Origin: Thermococcus cleftensis
Lineage (GTDB): Archaea; Methanobacteriota_B; Thermococci; Thermococcales; Thermococcaceae
Direction: 5' to 3'
Assembly (NCBI RefSeq): GCF_000265525.1
Contig: NC_018015.1
Coordinates: 1,462,322-1,526,321, forward strand
DNA length: 64,000 bases
The position numbers and the translations under genes are program-made. Below, piece by piece: positions 51,417 to 59,997 of this stretch. Positions within the stretch are counted from its first letter, which is position 1. The number at the start of each line of letters is the position of its first letter. The notes under the pieces are model-generated. The model was given only the letters and a program-made list of their open reading frames with translations. It did not search any database and had not been told where the DNA came from.

Positions 51417-52619
51417 ATGGCGTTCCTGAAGGTCGTTCCCCTCGAGAAGGCTTTGGAGGTAATCGACTCATTTCCCTTAGAGCCGGAAACCGAGAAGGTC
51501 CCCCTGAGCGAAGCCCTCGGCAGGGTTCTTGCTGAGGAGGTAGTTTCCCCAGTAGATGTCCCGCCCTTCGATAGGGCGACTGTGGACGGCTACGCCCTTA
51601 GGGCAGAGGATACCTTCATGGCGAGCGAGGGCGAGCCGGTGAGGCTGAGGGTCGTCGGTGAGGTGAACGCCGGTGACTTCCCCGACTTCGAGCTCAAGCC
51701 GGGCGAGAGCGTTTACATATCCACCGGTGCACCCCTTCCGAGGGGAGCAGATGCGGTTATACAGTTCGAGGACGTGGACAGGGAAGGGGACGAGGTAATC
51801 ATTTACAAGCCTGCTTATCCTGGTCTCGGTGTCATGAAGGCCGGGGCGGACATTCCGAAGGGCAGGCCCCTCCTAAGGAAGGAGACAAAGCTCGGCTTCA
51901 AGGAAACCGCCCTCCTCTCCGCCGTTGGGATTTTTGAGGTCCCCGTTTTCAGGAAGCCCAAGGTGGCGGTGATAAGCACCGGCAACGAGCTCGTTCTCCC
52001 GGGGGAGGAGCTAAAACCTGGCCAGATTTACGACATCAACGGCAGAGCAATAGCCGACGCCGTGAGGGAGCTTGGAGGTGAAGCCGTTTTCCTAGGCATA
52101 GCAAGGGACGACCGCGAGAGCCTCAAGGCCCTCATCGAGAAGGGAGTCGAGTGCTGTGACATCGTCCTCCTCAGCGGTGGCGCGAGCGGTGGGATCAGGG
52201 ACCTCACCAGCTCGATAATCGAGGAGCTCGGGGAGGTGAAGGTACACGGCATAGCGATTCAGCCAGGAAAGCCGACGATAATAGGCTTAATCAACGGAAA
52301 GCCGGTCTTTGGCCTGCCCGGCTATCCTACGAGCTGTCTCACCAACTTTACCCTTCTCGTTGCACCGCTCCTCAGGAGGCTCCTCGGCAGGGAGAGCGAG
52401 GTCAGGAAGGTGAAAAAAAGGCTCGCCCACAAGGTCTTCTCGGTTAAGGGCAGGCGTCAGTTCCTCCCCGTCAGGATAGATGGGGGGAAGGCAGTGCCGA
52501 TACTCAAGGGGAGCGGGGCGGTCACGAGCTTCATCGATGCCGACGGCTTCATTGAGGTGCCGGAGAACGTCGAGATACTCGAGGCTGGAGAAGAGGTAGA
52601 GGTTACGTTCTTCGGCTGA
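51417..52619 (+). CDS. moeA: Molybdopterin molybdenumtransferase MoeA
   Basis: 400 residues. It inserts Mo or W into adenylylated molybdopterin; in Thermococcales the metal is mostly tungsten. Signature: VPPFDRATVDGYALRAEDTF (about 48-67), GEVNAGDFP, YISTGAPLPRGADAVIQFED, VAVISTGNELVLPGE (about 183-197), GQIYDINGRAI, LLSGGASGG, GKPTIIGLINGKPVFGLPGYP. TTTATAG promoter and GGGTGATAG precede the ATG. Single-gene unit, followed by serS after 73 bp. Confidence 0.95.
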   Translation: MAFLKVVPLEKALEVIDSFPLEPETEKVPLSEALGRVLAEEVVSPVDVPPFDRATVDGYALRAEDTFMASEGEPVRLRVVGEVNAGDFPDFELKPGESVYISTGAPLPRGADAVIQFEDVDREGDEVIIYKPAYPGLGVMKAGADIPKGRPLLRKETKLGFKETALLSAVGIFEVPVFRKPKVAVISTGNELVLPGEELKPGQIYDINGRAIADAVRELGGEAVFLGIARDDRESLKALIEKGVECCDIVLLSGGASGGIRDLTSSIIEELGEVKVHGIAIQPGKPTIIGLINGKPVFGLPGYPTSCLTNFTLLVAPLLRRLLGRESEVRKVKKRLAHKVFSVKGRRQFLPVRIDGGKAVPILKGSGAVTSFIDADGFIEVPENVEILEAGEEVEVTFFG

Positions 52620-52692
52620 GGCTGTCGTTCTTCCAAATCCCTCATCAAAACCTTTTTTAAACTCCCGTTCCTTCTTCTCCCAGGTGTTGGCG

Positions 52693-54060
52693 ATGCTGGA
52701 CATAAAGCTCATTCGTGAAAATCCAGACCTGGTCAAGGGCGACCTCATAAAGCGCGGGGAGATTGAAAAGCTCAAGTGGATAGACGAAATCCTTGAGCTT
52801 GACAGGAAGTGGCGTGAGAACCTGAGGAAAATCAACACCCTCCGGAAGGAGCGCAATCAGCTGGCGGTTCAGATAGGCAAGCGCAAGAAGGCCGGCGAGC
52901 CGATCGATGACCTCCTAGCGAGGAGCAACGAGATAGTGAAGCAGATTGAGGAGCTTGAGAAGGAAGTTGAAGAGCTCAGGAAGAAGATAGACTATTACCT
53001 CTGGCGCCTGCCGAACATCACCCACGAGAGCGTCCCTGTCGGGGAGAGCGACGAGGACAACGTTCCCATAAGGTTCTGGGGCAAAGCCAAGGTCTGGGAG
53101 GGCTTTTTGGAGAGCTTTAAAGAGCAGAGCCTTGGAAAGATGGACTACGAGGTTTTAAGCTGGAGGCCGAGGCTCCACGTGGACATGCTGGAGCTCCTCC
53201 GCGGTGCTGACCTCGAGAGGGCCGCGAAGGTGAGCGGTTCGCGCTTCTACTACCTCATGAACGAGCTCGTCATACTTGATTTGGCACTCCTACGCTTCGC
53301 CCTTGACAAGCTCATCGAGAAGGGCTTCGTCCCGGTCATACCGCCCTACATGGTGCGCAGGTTTGTAGAGGAGGGAGTCACCAGCTTCGGCGACTTCGAG
53401 GACGTCATCTACAAGGTTGAAGGCGAGGATCTCTACCTGATTCCGACTGCCGAGCACCCCCTCGCTGGAATGCACGCCAACGAGATAATCGAGGGGAAGG
53501 ATCTCCCGCTCCTCTACGTCGGAGTGAGCCCGTGCTTCAGGAAAGAGGCAGGAACCGCTGGAAAGGACACCAAGGGGATATTCCGCGTCCACCAGTTCCA
53601 CAAGGTCGAGCAGTTCGTCTATTCGAGGCCCGAGGAGAGCTGGGAGTGGCACGAGAAGCTCATAGCTAACGCAGAGGAGATTTTCCAGGAGCTTGAGATT
53701 CCTTATCGCGTCGTGAACATCTGCACCGGCGACCTGGGCTACGTGGCTGCCAAGAAGTACGACATAGAGGCCTGGATGGCCGGCCAGGGCAAGTTCAGGG
53801 AGGTTGTGAGCGCGAGCAACTGCACCGAGTGGCAGGCGAGGCGCTTGAACATACGCTTCCGCGACAAGACCCATGAGAAGCCAAAGTTCGTCCATACCCT
53901 CAACTCGACGGCCATAGCCACCTCGAGGGCCATCGTGGCAATCCTCGAGAACCACCAGACGGAAGAGGGCGTCGTGAAGCTTCCAAAAGCCCTGTGGAAG
54001 TACACGGGCTTCAAGGAGATCCTGCCCGCGAGCATGAAGGAGCGCTGTTGCGAGGGCTGA
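52693..54060 (+). CDS. serS: Seryl-tRNA synthetase
   Basis: 455 residues from the ATG at 52693. The N-terminal antiparallel coiled coil that holds the tRNA-Ser long arm is at about 30-105 (RKINTLRKERNQLAVQIGKR and EKEVEELRKKIDYYLWRLPN). The class II core has motif 2 (FRKEAGTAGKDTKGIFRVHQF) and motif 3 (STAIATSRAIVAILENHQ) with the serine pocket (LIPTAEHPL). It is the common bacterial/eukaryal type, not the methanogen type. Confidence 0.97.
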   Translation: MLDIKLIRENPDLVKGDLIKRGEIEKLKWIDEILELDRKWRENLRKINTLRKERNQLAVQIGKRKKAGEPIDDLLARSNEIVKQIEELEKEVEELRKKIDYYLWRLPNITHESVPVGESDEDNVPIRFWGKAKVWEGFLESFKEQSLGKMDYEVLSWRPRLHVDMLELLRGADLERAAKVSGSRFYYLMNELVILDLALLRFALDKLIEKGFVPVIPPYMVRRFVEEGVTSFGDFEDVIYKVEGEDLYLIPTAEHPLAGMHANEIIEGKDLPLLYVGVSPCFRKEAGTAGKDTKGIFRVHQFHKVEQFVYSRPEESWEWHEKLIANAEEIFQELEIPYRVVNICTGDLGYVAAKKYDIEAWMAGQGKFREVVSASNCTEWQARRLNIRFRDKTHEKPKFVHTLNSTAIATSRAIVAILENHQTEEGVVKLPKALWKYTGFKEILPASMKERCCEG

Positions 54061-54085
54061 GACTCCCCTTTCCTTTTCTCTGCAT

Positions 54086-54107
54086 CTTGTACTGTACGGA
54101 GTACAAG
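54086..54107. promoter_or_regulatory. Perfect inverted repeat upstream of ATPase TATA
   Basis: CTTGTACT-GTACGG-AGTACAAG: 8-bp arms, 6-bp spacer. It directly precedes the TATA box TTTATAAA (54110-54117). A second, imperfect copy follows the TATA at 54121-54139. Confidence 0.6.
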
Positions 54108-54120
54108 AATTTATAAAGGG

Positions 54121-54139
54121 TTGTACTGTATGTAGTCCA
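54121..54139. promoter_or_regulatory. Second copy of the operator at the ATPase start site
   Basis: TTGTACTGTATGTAGTCCA repeats the left arm and spacer of 54087-54105 (15 of 19 positions equal), 34 bp away. It overlies the expected start of the mRNA of the gene at 54149. Confidence 0.5.
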
Positions 54140-54148
54140 TGATGGGCC

Positions 54149-55405
54149 ATGATTGAAAGGGAAACTTGGGCCGAGGTGATTCTCGATTACCGTTCACTGC
54201 CCTTCGAGGGGGTGGAACGAGAAATCGACGTGAGAATCCCCAACACCCAGATGGCACTGGCGATAATCGGGCCGAGGAGAGCAGGGAAAACCTACCTCAT
54301 GCGTCAAATCATCGAGAAACTCAGGTCGGAGGGTGTTCCGGAGGAGAAGGTCGTCTACGTGAACCTCGAGGACCCGAGGCTTGTGGGGGCTTCCCTTGAG
54401 GATTTGATGACACTCTTGGAAGTCCTGAGGGAGATGGGTGGGGAGAAACTCCACCTCTTCCTCGACGAGGTTCAGGCCGTTGATGGCTGGGAGCGCTTCG
54501 TCCGCTACCTCCTCGATATGGGTAACATGGTCTTCGTATCAGGCTCCTCCTCAAAGCTCCTCTCGAAGGAGATAGCGACCCAGTTAAGGGGGCGCTCGGT
54601 ATCGGTTCGCGTCTTTCCCTTTTCCTTTGGGGAGTTTTTGAAGGCAAGGGGATTTGCGGTTAAGCGCTACCTCTCAAGTGCTGAGAAAGTGGAGCTTAGA
54701 ATTCTTCTGCGGGAGTACCTCGAATGGGGGGGCTATCCAGAGGTCGTGCTCAACCCCCACATGAGGATTGAAGTCCTTAGGGGAATCCTCGACCTCGCAA
54801 TCTATCGCGACATCGTGGAGCGATGGGGGGTCAGGAACGTCTCGGCTTTGAGGCTTCTTTTGAAAATCCTGGCCCGTTCAAGCCATCTCACACTTACCAA
54901 GGCGTATTCGACGATGAAGAGCCTTGGAGTTTCGATAGGCAAGGGAACCCTCGCCGATTACCTCGAATACCTGAGCGATGCGTTCATTCTGCACCGTCTC
55001 CCTCCCTATGTGAAGTCCTACAAAAAGGCGGAACTGCTCGGCTTCAAGCCCTACCTCGTTGATAACGGCCTGCTGAGGATTACTGGGGTTAAGGACAGGG
55101 GAAGACTGCTTGAAAACCTCGTCATGGTTGAACTTCTGAGGCGGGGCTTTGAGCCGGGAGAGGATTTGTTCTACGTTCCCGGCGATGACTGGGAGGTAGA
55201 TTTCCTTGCTGGAGACGAGCTGATTCAGGTCAGCTACGAGCTTCATACCCTTAACCGGGAGCGCGAGCTTAAAGCCCTTGTTAGTGCCTCGGAGCGGATT
55301 GGTGCGGAGAGGCTTACAGTGATTACGTTCGCCGACCGGGAGAGGGTTGAGCTGAGGGGCAAAAAAATCGATGTCGTTCCCCTCCAGGATTGGCTTCTTC
55401 GCTAA
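54149..55405 (+). CDS. AAA ATPase with DUF4143 domain
   Basis: 418 residues from the ATG at 54149. Walker A IGPRRAGKTYLMRQI (about 37-51), Walker B LHLFLDEVQAVDGW, and the DUF4143 segment EYLEWGGYPEVVLNPH followed by a wHTH-like region (YSTMKSLGVSIGKGTLADYLEYL). A PD-(D/E)XK-like end (DDWEVDFLAGDELIQVSYEL) follows. Widespread, probably mobile ATPase of unknown substrate. Two operator copies flank its TATA, suggesting tight or self-control. It overlaps the convergent nucleotidyltransferase gene by 4 bp. Confidence 0.9.
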   Translation: MIERETWAEVILDYRSLPFEGVEREIDVRIPNTQMALAIIGPRRAGKTYLMRQIIEKLRSEGVPEEKVVYVNLEDPRLVGASLEDLMTLLEVLREMGGEKLHLFLDEVQAVDGWERFVRYLLDMGNMVFVSGSSSKLLSKEIATQLRGRSVSVRVFPFSFGEFLKARGFAVKRYLSSAEKVELRILLREYLEWGGYPEVVLNPHMRIEVLRGILDLAIYRDIVERWGVRNVSALRLLLKILARSSHLTLTKAYSTMKSLGVSIGKGTLADYLEYLSDAFILHRLPPYVKSYKKAELLGFKPYLVDNGLLRITGVKDRGRLLENLVMVELLRRGFEPGEDLFYVPGDDWEVDFLAGDELIQVSYELHTLNRERELKALVSASERIGAERLTVITFADRERVELRGKKIDVVPLQDWLLR

Positions 55406-56106
55406 ACCCCTCCCCGCTCCCTCACCTTCCTCCTCACGTTGGGGTCGCGGTCGGCGATGATTTTCAGGGCCTCCTCAAAGGTCAGCCAGTCTGGGACCTC
55501 TTCGTTCAGATAGATGCCAGTCCTCCCAATCGCGTCCCTCCTCGTTAGAACGTGGACGCGCTCGGTGACGATGTCCACGCTCACGCCGAGGGTTCTGGCA
55601 ACTTCACTTTCCCTTCCGACAACTTCCCTCTCGATGTGGCCTTTCTCCGTCGGAATTATCAGGATGAGCTTTTTATTCACGCCGGGAACGCGCTCCTCCG
55701 TCTTCACGCCCCGCAAATCAACCGCCCCGCCCCACCGGTAGAAGTCGAGCTCCCTGTCGGTAGGCTCTATTAACGGGAACGTTACGGTCGTTTCCTCGTC
55801 TATCTCGATGACCCCCTTGATGAGGTGCCAGGGCGTCGCCATGACTATCTTCCTTCTCCTCACGAGCCCCTCAAGGGCTAGCTCCACCAGGTAGCTCGGG
55901 ACCCTGTAGGGTATGAAGATGTCCACGTCGCTGTCCTTTCTCACGTCGCCCCTTGCCACGCTGCCGTAGAGGAGGGGGTCGAACTGGCTAAGCCTCTCCA
56001 TTATCTTGAGCGCCTTCTCGCGCTTCTCCCGGAGGTAGTGCCACCTCTTTGGGGTGTAGATTACCTCCCTCTCGTCCCAGATCCTAACGACTTTTTCCCT
56101 GGCCAT
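55402..56106 (-). CDS. Nucleotidyltransferase-domain protein
   Basis: 234 residues. Central Pol-beta core: DPLLYGSVARGDVRKDSDVDIFIPY (about 43-67, G-S and D-x-D), with a preceding helix and a C-terminal part (about 150-230) containing a helix-turn-helix look (VARTLGVSVDIVTERVHVLTRRDAIGRTGIYLN). The nucleotide and acceptor are unknown. Its TATA-like CTTTAAACTTTCC is at about 56119-56131, 35 bp from the divergent promoter of the next gene. Confidence 0.82.
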   Translation of the reverse strand: MAREKVVRIWDEREVIYTPKRWHYLREKREKALKIMERLSQFDPLLYGSVARGDVRKDSDVDIFIPYRVPSYLVELALEGLVRRRKIVMATPWHLIKGVIEIDEETTVTFPLIEPTDRELDFYRWGGAVDLRGVKTEERVPGVNKKLILIIPTEKGHIEREVVGRESEVARTLGVSVDIVTERVHVLTRRDAIGRTGIYLNEEVPDWLTFEEALKIIADRDPNVRRKVRERGGV

Positions 56107-56187
56107 CGCTGGAAGTTGGGGGGAAAGTTTAAAGCCCTACCGATAGCGTTTTATATAAACCGATCGACTTCGGGGTGGTGAAAGAAA

Positions 56188-56613
56188 ATGCCAGTACTCG
56201 GGTTCAACATAACCAAGGTTGAAATGGAAAAGCTCGGTGTCTCCGCTCCGTCGGGCCAGATAGAGGTCAGGCTCTCCCCCAAAGTTAAGGAGATGCGCCT
56301 CGGGGAGATACGCACCCCGACCGGAAAGATGAACGGCATCGAGGTCCTCTTCAGGTACGAGATTGACTACAACCCTAGAATCGCCCAGGGTGCCATAGAG
56401 GGCGCCATACTCTACCTTCCGCCGCAGAAGGACAAGATAGATGAGATACTTGGCCTGTGGGAAGATGAAAAGAAGATAGACCCCGTCACCTTCGCGGAGG
56501 TCGTGAACTTCATAACCAAGGAAGTTTCCCCGATGCTGATGCTCCTCGCGAAGGAGATGCGCCTTCCGTACCACATACCCATTCCGAGGGTTGAGGTCAA
56601 GTCCTCTCCCTGA
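56188..56613 (+). CDS. Conserved-looking archaeal protein, possible SecB-like fold
   Basis: 141 residues: FNITKVEMEKLGVSAPSGQIEVRL, then IEVLFRYEIDYNPRIAQGAIEGAILYL, ILGLWEDEKKIDPVTFAEVV and NFITKEVSPMLMLLAKEMRLPYHIPIP. The run of long strands, a Trp turn and a C-terminal helix ending in Pro-rich LPYHIPIPR recalls the SecB/SecB-like chaperone fold, but no diagnostic residue confirms it. TATA TTTTATATAAACC at about 56149-56161 and GGTGGTGAAAG precede the ATG. Confidence 0.7.
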   Translation: MPVLGFNITKVEMEKLGVSAPSGQIEVRLSPKVKEMRLGEIRTPTGKMNGIEVLFRYEIDYNPRIAQGAIEGAILYLPPQKDKIDEILGLWEDEKKIDPVTFAEVVNFITKEVSPMLMLLAKEMRLPYHIPIPRVEVKSSP

Positions 56614-56623
56614 TTCTCCTTTT

Positions 56624-57787
56624 TCAGCCGTACCCCTCGGCCGCGTGTATCTTCTCCAGCACTTCCACGAGCCCGTCCCTTCTCATGGCCTTTTCCGCCA
56701 GCTCCAGCGCCTTGGTGTGTTTGTTCCTGCCGAGGTAGTATTCAATGTTCTCGATGTCGTCGAGGACGTCCTCCCTGCCGTTCTCGGCGGCGAACTTCTT
56801 GAGGACGGCTATTCTAACGCGAACCCTTGCCGGCATCGTGCTCCTCGTCTCGAGGGCGCTCTTGTAGGTTCCCATCGCCTCCTCCAGCTTCCCTATGCCT
56901 ATCAGCGCCTCGCTCAGCTCCACGAGCTTCTCCGCCGCCTTCTCATAGTCCCCCCTCGAGCGGTGGGAGCTTATGACCTGGTAGAGCATTCTTGCCGTGT
57001 TGAGGCCAATGAGCTTGGCCCTGTTGAAGTTTCTGGCTAGGAGGTACGCATATTGGGCCTTCACGAGACAGCTCGTCGTCCCATCGAGGTCGCCGTTGGA
57101 GTAGGCGGTTTTGCTGGCCTTCTCGAAGTTCTTGGCGGCGGTGTCCATCATTTCTATGAAGTGTATGTCGTAGCCGAAGAGCGCCCTTGTGAATCCTGCC
57201 AGGTGGTAGAAGGCTTTGGCTGCCCCTTTCGTGTCTCCACTCTCCAGCCTGCTCTCGGCCACCTGGCCGTAGAGGGTTATAAGTGTCTCTGCTATCCTCT
57301 TGTACGCCTCCTCGTTGCCCATCAACTTGTAGTACCTGTAGGCCGTCTCGTAGGCCCGTATGGCAATTTCTAGATCGTCGTTCTCCTGGTAGGAGTTGCC
57401 AAGCTCCTCGTATATGCCCGCAAACTCCTCGGCATACTTCTCAAGGTTCTTCTGGTCGTTCAGGGTGGCGAATATCTCAAGAACGCTGAAGCAGTACTCG
57501 TCGAGGGTGTCTATGTCCACGTCCGGCTTGGATATCTCCCTATCGATTAAATCCAAGTAAAGGTAAGCGCTCTTTAGAAGGGAGGGGCGGGCCTTTTCGA
57601 TGGACCCTGTTCTCTCGAGGAGCACGTAGCCCAGGTATTTGAAAAGCCTGGCGGCGTCCTCAGCCTTTCCCTCCTCCTCGTAGCCCTTTGCGGCTCGGAG
57701 CATGAGCTTGAGGCCCTCTTTTAACTCGCCGCTGTTGATTTTCTTGATGGCGAGCTGCTCGAGGTCCTCCGGCCCCTCCAGTCCCAT
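56624..57787 (-). CDS. TPR/SNAP-like helical repeat protein
   Basis: 387 residues from the ATG at 57787. A superhelix of paired helices with TPR-like units: INSGELKEGLKLMLRAAKGY, YEEEGKAEDAARLFKYLGYV, LGNSYQENDDLEIAIRAYET, SGDTKGAAKAFYHLAGF, NGDLDGTTSCLVKAQYAYLL, RGDYEKAAEKLVELSEAL and GKLEEAMGTYKSALE. It is probably a scaffold for protein-protein contacts; partner unknown. Its promoter TATA GCTTAAATATTG is at about 57850-57862 with a TTGCC-N8-GGCAA repeat next to it. Confidence 0.8.
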   Translation of the reverse strand: MGLEGPEDLEQLAIKKINSGELKEGLKLMLRAAKGYEEEGKAEDAARLFKYLGYVLLERTGSIEKARPSLLKSAYLYLDLIDREISKPDVDIDTLDEYCFSVLEIFATLNDQKNLEKYAEEFAGIYEELGNSYQENDDLEIAIRAYETAYRYYKLMGNEEAYKRIAETLITLYGQVAESRLESGDTKGAAKAFYHLAGFTRALFGYDIHFIEMMDTAAKNFEKASKTAYSNGDLDGTTSCLVKAQYAYLLARNFNRAKLIGLNTARMLYQVISSHRSRGDYEKAAEKLVELSEALIGIGKLEEAMGTYKSALETRSTMPARVRVRIAVLKKFAAENGREDVLDDIENIEYYLGRNKHTKALELAEKAMRRDGLVEVLEKIHAAEGYG

Positions 57788-57871
57788 ATTGCCCACCAAA
57801 TCTCTCACCTCACATGATTCGAGTCCGCGAATGTTGCCTAAATCTTGGCAATCACAATATTTAAGCGTTGT

Positions 57872-58891
57872 CTATGCCCAGACTATCCTGTATCCGGCCG
57901 CCTTCCTCAGCCTGTTCATGACCGCGAAGCCCAGGCCTTTCTCCTCAACGCCCTCCGCGATTATGACGTCTACCCCTCGCCTGTCGAGCTCCCTCAGGGC
58001 CTTGAAGAGGTTTCTCGCGACTTCTTCCTCGCTCCTCCCGAGGTGGAAGAACTCGTCGGCCTCGAACTCCTCCGTTGCCATGACCCCAACGCGATAGCTT
58101 TTTGAGCGGTACTCCCTCACCAGCTCCTCGATCTTTGCCCTCACCCGTTCCCTGCGCCCTTCCACCACTATGACCTGGGCGTTCGGTGAGTAGTGCCTGT
58201 ACTTCATTCCCGGGGCGCGGGCGACGTCTATCAGCTTCCCCCTCACCGCCGGGTGTATCTCCACTGGACCTATCACCCTCTCGATCTCCTCCAGCGGCAG
58301 GCCTCCTGGTCTCAGGAGGGTGGGTTTCTCGGAGCTGAGGTCTATCACCGTCGATTCCACGCCTATCCTCGTCTCTCCCCCGTCTATTATGGCCTTGATT
58401 TTTCCGTAGAAGTCGTCAATCACGTGCTCCGCAAGTGTTGGGCTAGGTTTCCCACTTATGTTGGCGGAAGGGGCAGCAATCGGCGTGCTGGCCCTTATTA
58501 GGGAGAGTGCTATCGGGTGGGAGGGCATTCTAACCGCGACCGTGTCAAGACCCCCGGTGGTTACGAGCGGGACTTCTTCCTTCCTGGGAAGAACGAATGT
58601 CAGGGGGCCAGGCCAAAACTCCTCGGCCAGAAGTTTCGCCTCCTTCGGAACCTCTGACGCGAGCTTTTTCAGGTCGCTGAAGTCCGCTATGTGGATTATT
58701 AGGGGATTGTCTGCCGGCCTGCCCTTCGCCTCGAAAATTCTCCTCACGGCTTCCCCGTTGAGGGCATCGGCTCCCAGTCCGTAAACCGTCTCGGTCGGGA
58801 AGGCCACCAGCTTGCCCTCCAGTATGAACCTCGCGGCGACCCTTATCTTTCTCTCATCGATCCCGTCTCGCATGTTGATTATTACCGTCAT
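57872..58891 (-). CDS. sua5: Threonylcarbamoyl-AMP synthase (Sua5)
   Basis: 339 residues from the ATG at 58891 (AGGGTGAGAGA upstream). It makes threonylcarbamoyl-adenylate for the universal t6A37 modification of ANN-decoding tRNAs. YrdC domain: VAFPTETVYGLGADALN, IFEAKGRPADNPLIIHI, WPGPLTFVLPR, VAVRMPSHPIAL, PIAAPSANISGKPSPT and the STVIDL loop. A linker (MKYRHYSPNAQVIVVEG) leads to the C-terminal Sua5 domain. Confidence 0.96.
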   Translation of the reverse strand: MTVIINMRDGIDERKIRVAARFILEGKLVAFPTETVYGLGADALNGEAVRRIFEAKGRPADNPLIIHIADFSDLKKLASEVPKEAKLLAEEFWPGPLTFVLPRKEEVPLVTTGGLDTVAVRMPSHPIALSLIRASTPIAAPSANISGKPSPTLAEHVIDDFYGKIKAIIDGGETRIGVESTVIDLSSEKPTLLRPGGLPLEEIERVIGPVEIHPAVRGKLIDVARAPGMKYRHYSPNAQVIVVEGRRERVRAKIEELVREYRSKSYRVGVMATEEFEADEFFHLGRSEEEVARNLFKALRELDRRGVDVIIAEGVEEKGLGFAVMNRLRKAAGYRIVWA

Positions 58892-58931
58892 TCTCTCACC
58901 CTGGAGAGGGCGAGAAAAAGCGGTTAAAAAC

Positions 58932-59960
58932 CTATCCCAGGACGGACTCGTAAACCTTCTCAACTTCCCTCGCAACCTTCTCCCAGGAGTAGATCTTTGA
59001 AACGTGCCTTCCGGTTGAGCCGGCTTTCCTGTTTGCCTTTGGTTCGAGGAGCTTCCCCACAGCCTCAATGAGTTCGTCGAAGCTTTGGAAGGTCAGTCCG
59101 TTCTTGCCCTCGCGTATCAGCTCGGGAACCGCGCTCACCCTCCTTCCAACTGCCGGAACCCCAAGGCTGTTAGCCTCGATAATAACGAGTCCGAAGCCCT
59201 CCCTCCTCGAGGGGAGAACCAGGAGCCTGCTCTCCGAGAGGATTCTATCAACGTCCTCCCGGTAGCCGAGGAAGCGGACGTTTTCCGGCGCTTCCCTCTC
59301 AAGCCTCTCCCTCAGCGGGCCGTCGCCCACCACCAGGAACTCCTCGCTCGGGAAGTGTCTGGCAAGCTCGATGAAGGTTTCCGGGGATTTGTACTCTCTG
59401 AGCGCACCGATGAAGGTTACGTACCTCCTGGCTCCAGGAACACTTCTCAGCTCCCTCACGCCGTTCGGAATGACCCTGACCCTCTCAGCTCCGAGGTCGA
59501 GCGCTTTCCTCGCCAGCCAGTGGCTGACCGCTATTATCTCGTCCGCCGCGGCCAGGGTTCTTTTCACGTAGAACCTCCCGAGTCTCAGCTTTGCCGTGTG
59601 CTCCAGGTCGCTCCCATGGGCGGTCACGACGAGCGGGAGGTTTAGCCTTTCCTTCGCTAGAACTCCGGCGAAGCTCGTTGTTCCAACGAAGTGGGCGTGG
59701 ATTAAATCAAATTCGAACTTCCCCTGGAGCCTCGTTATCCTCCCTGCTCCCAGGAACGCGAAGCTCGTCCCCCTGAGACCGTAAACCCGGGGAACCTTCA
59801 CCTGGTGAACCAAATCCCTCTCGAACTCCCTCGGCTTGATTGGGCCGTATGTGAGAACGTGGACCTCGTGCCTCTTCCTCAGCTCCCTCACGAGGCCGTC
59901 GAGGTGGTTAGCAACTCCTCCCCCGTGCGGCGGGTAGTGGCCGACCATTAGAATCCTCAT
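58932..59960 (-). CDS. Glycosyltransferase family 4 (GT-B)
   Basis: 342 residues. N-terminal acceptor domain starts MRILMVGHYPPHGGGVANHL; donor domain has FIGALREYKSPETFIELARHFP and the retaining GT4 motif LPSRREGFGLVIIEANSLGVPAVG (E-x7-E). It transfers a sugar from a nucleotide-sugar to a lipid or glycan. The surface-protein gene downstream at 59998 makes a role in glycosylation plausible but unproven. TATA-like TTTTTAAAACC at about 59982-59992. Confidence 0.88.
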   Translation of the reverse strand: MRILMVGHYPPHGGGVANHLDGLVRELRKRHEVHVLTYGPIKPREFERDLVHQVKVPRVYGLRGTSFAFLGAGRITRLQGKFEFDLIHAHFVGTTSFAGVLAKERLNLPLVVTAHGSDLEHTAKLRLGRFYVKRTLAAADEIIAVSHWLARKALDLGAERVRVIPNGVRELRSVPGARRYVTFIGALREYKSPETFIELARHFPSEEFLVVGDGPLRERLEREAPENVRFLGYREDVDRILSESRLLVLPSRREGFGLVIIEANSLGVPAVGRRVSAVPELIREGKNGLTFQSFDELIEAVGKLLEPKANRKAGSTGRHVSKIYSWEKVAREVEKVYESVLG

Positions 59961-59997
59961 TGTGACCGGAAAAAATTGGGAAGGGTTTTAAAAAGGC

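Noticed and set aside
57825-57842. TTGCC-N8-GGCAA repeat before the TPR gene as an operator
   Set aside because: Arms of only five bases with an 8-bp spacer are too common to call without conservation data.
58892-59068. 59-residue extension of Sua5
   Set aside because: Low-complexity, runs into the glycosyltransferase gene; YrdC domains start near MTVIINMRDG.
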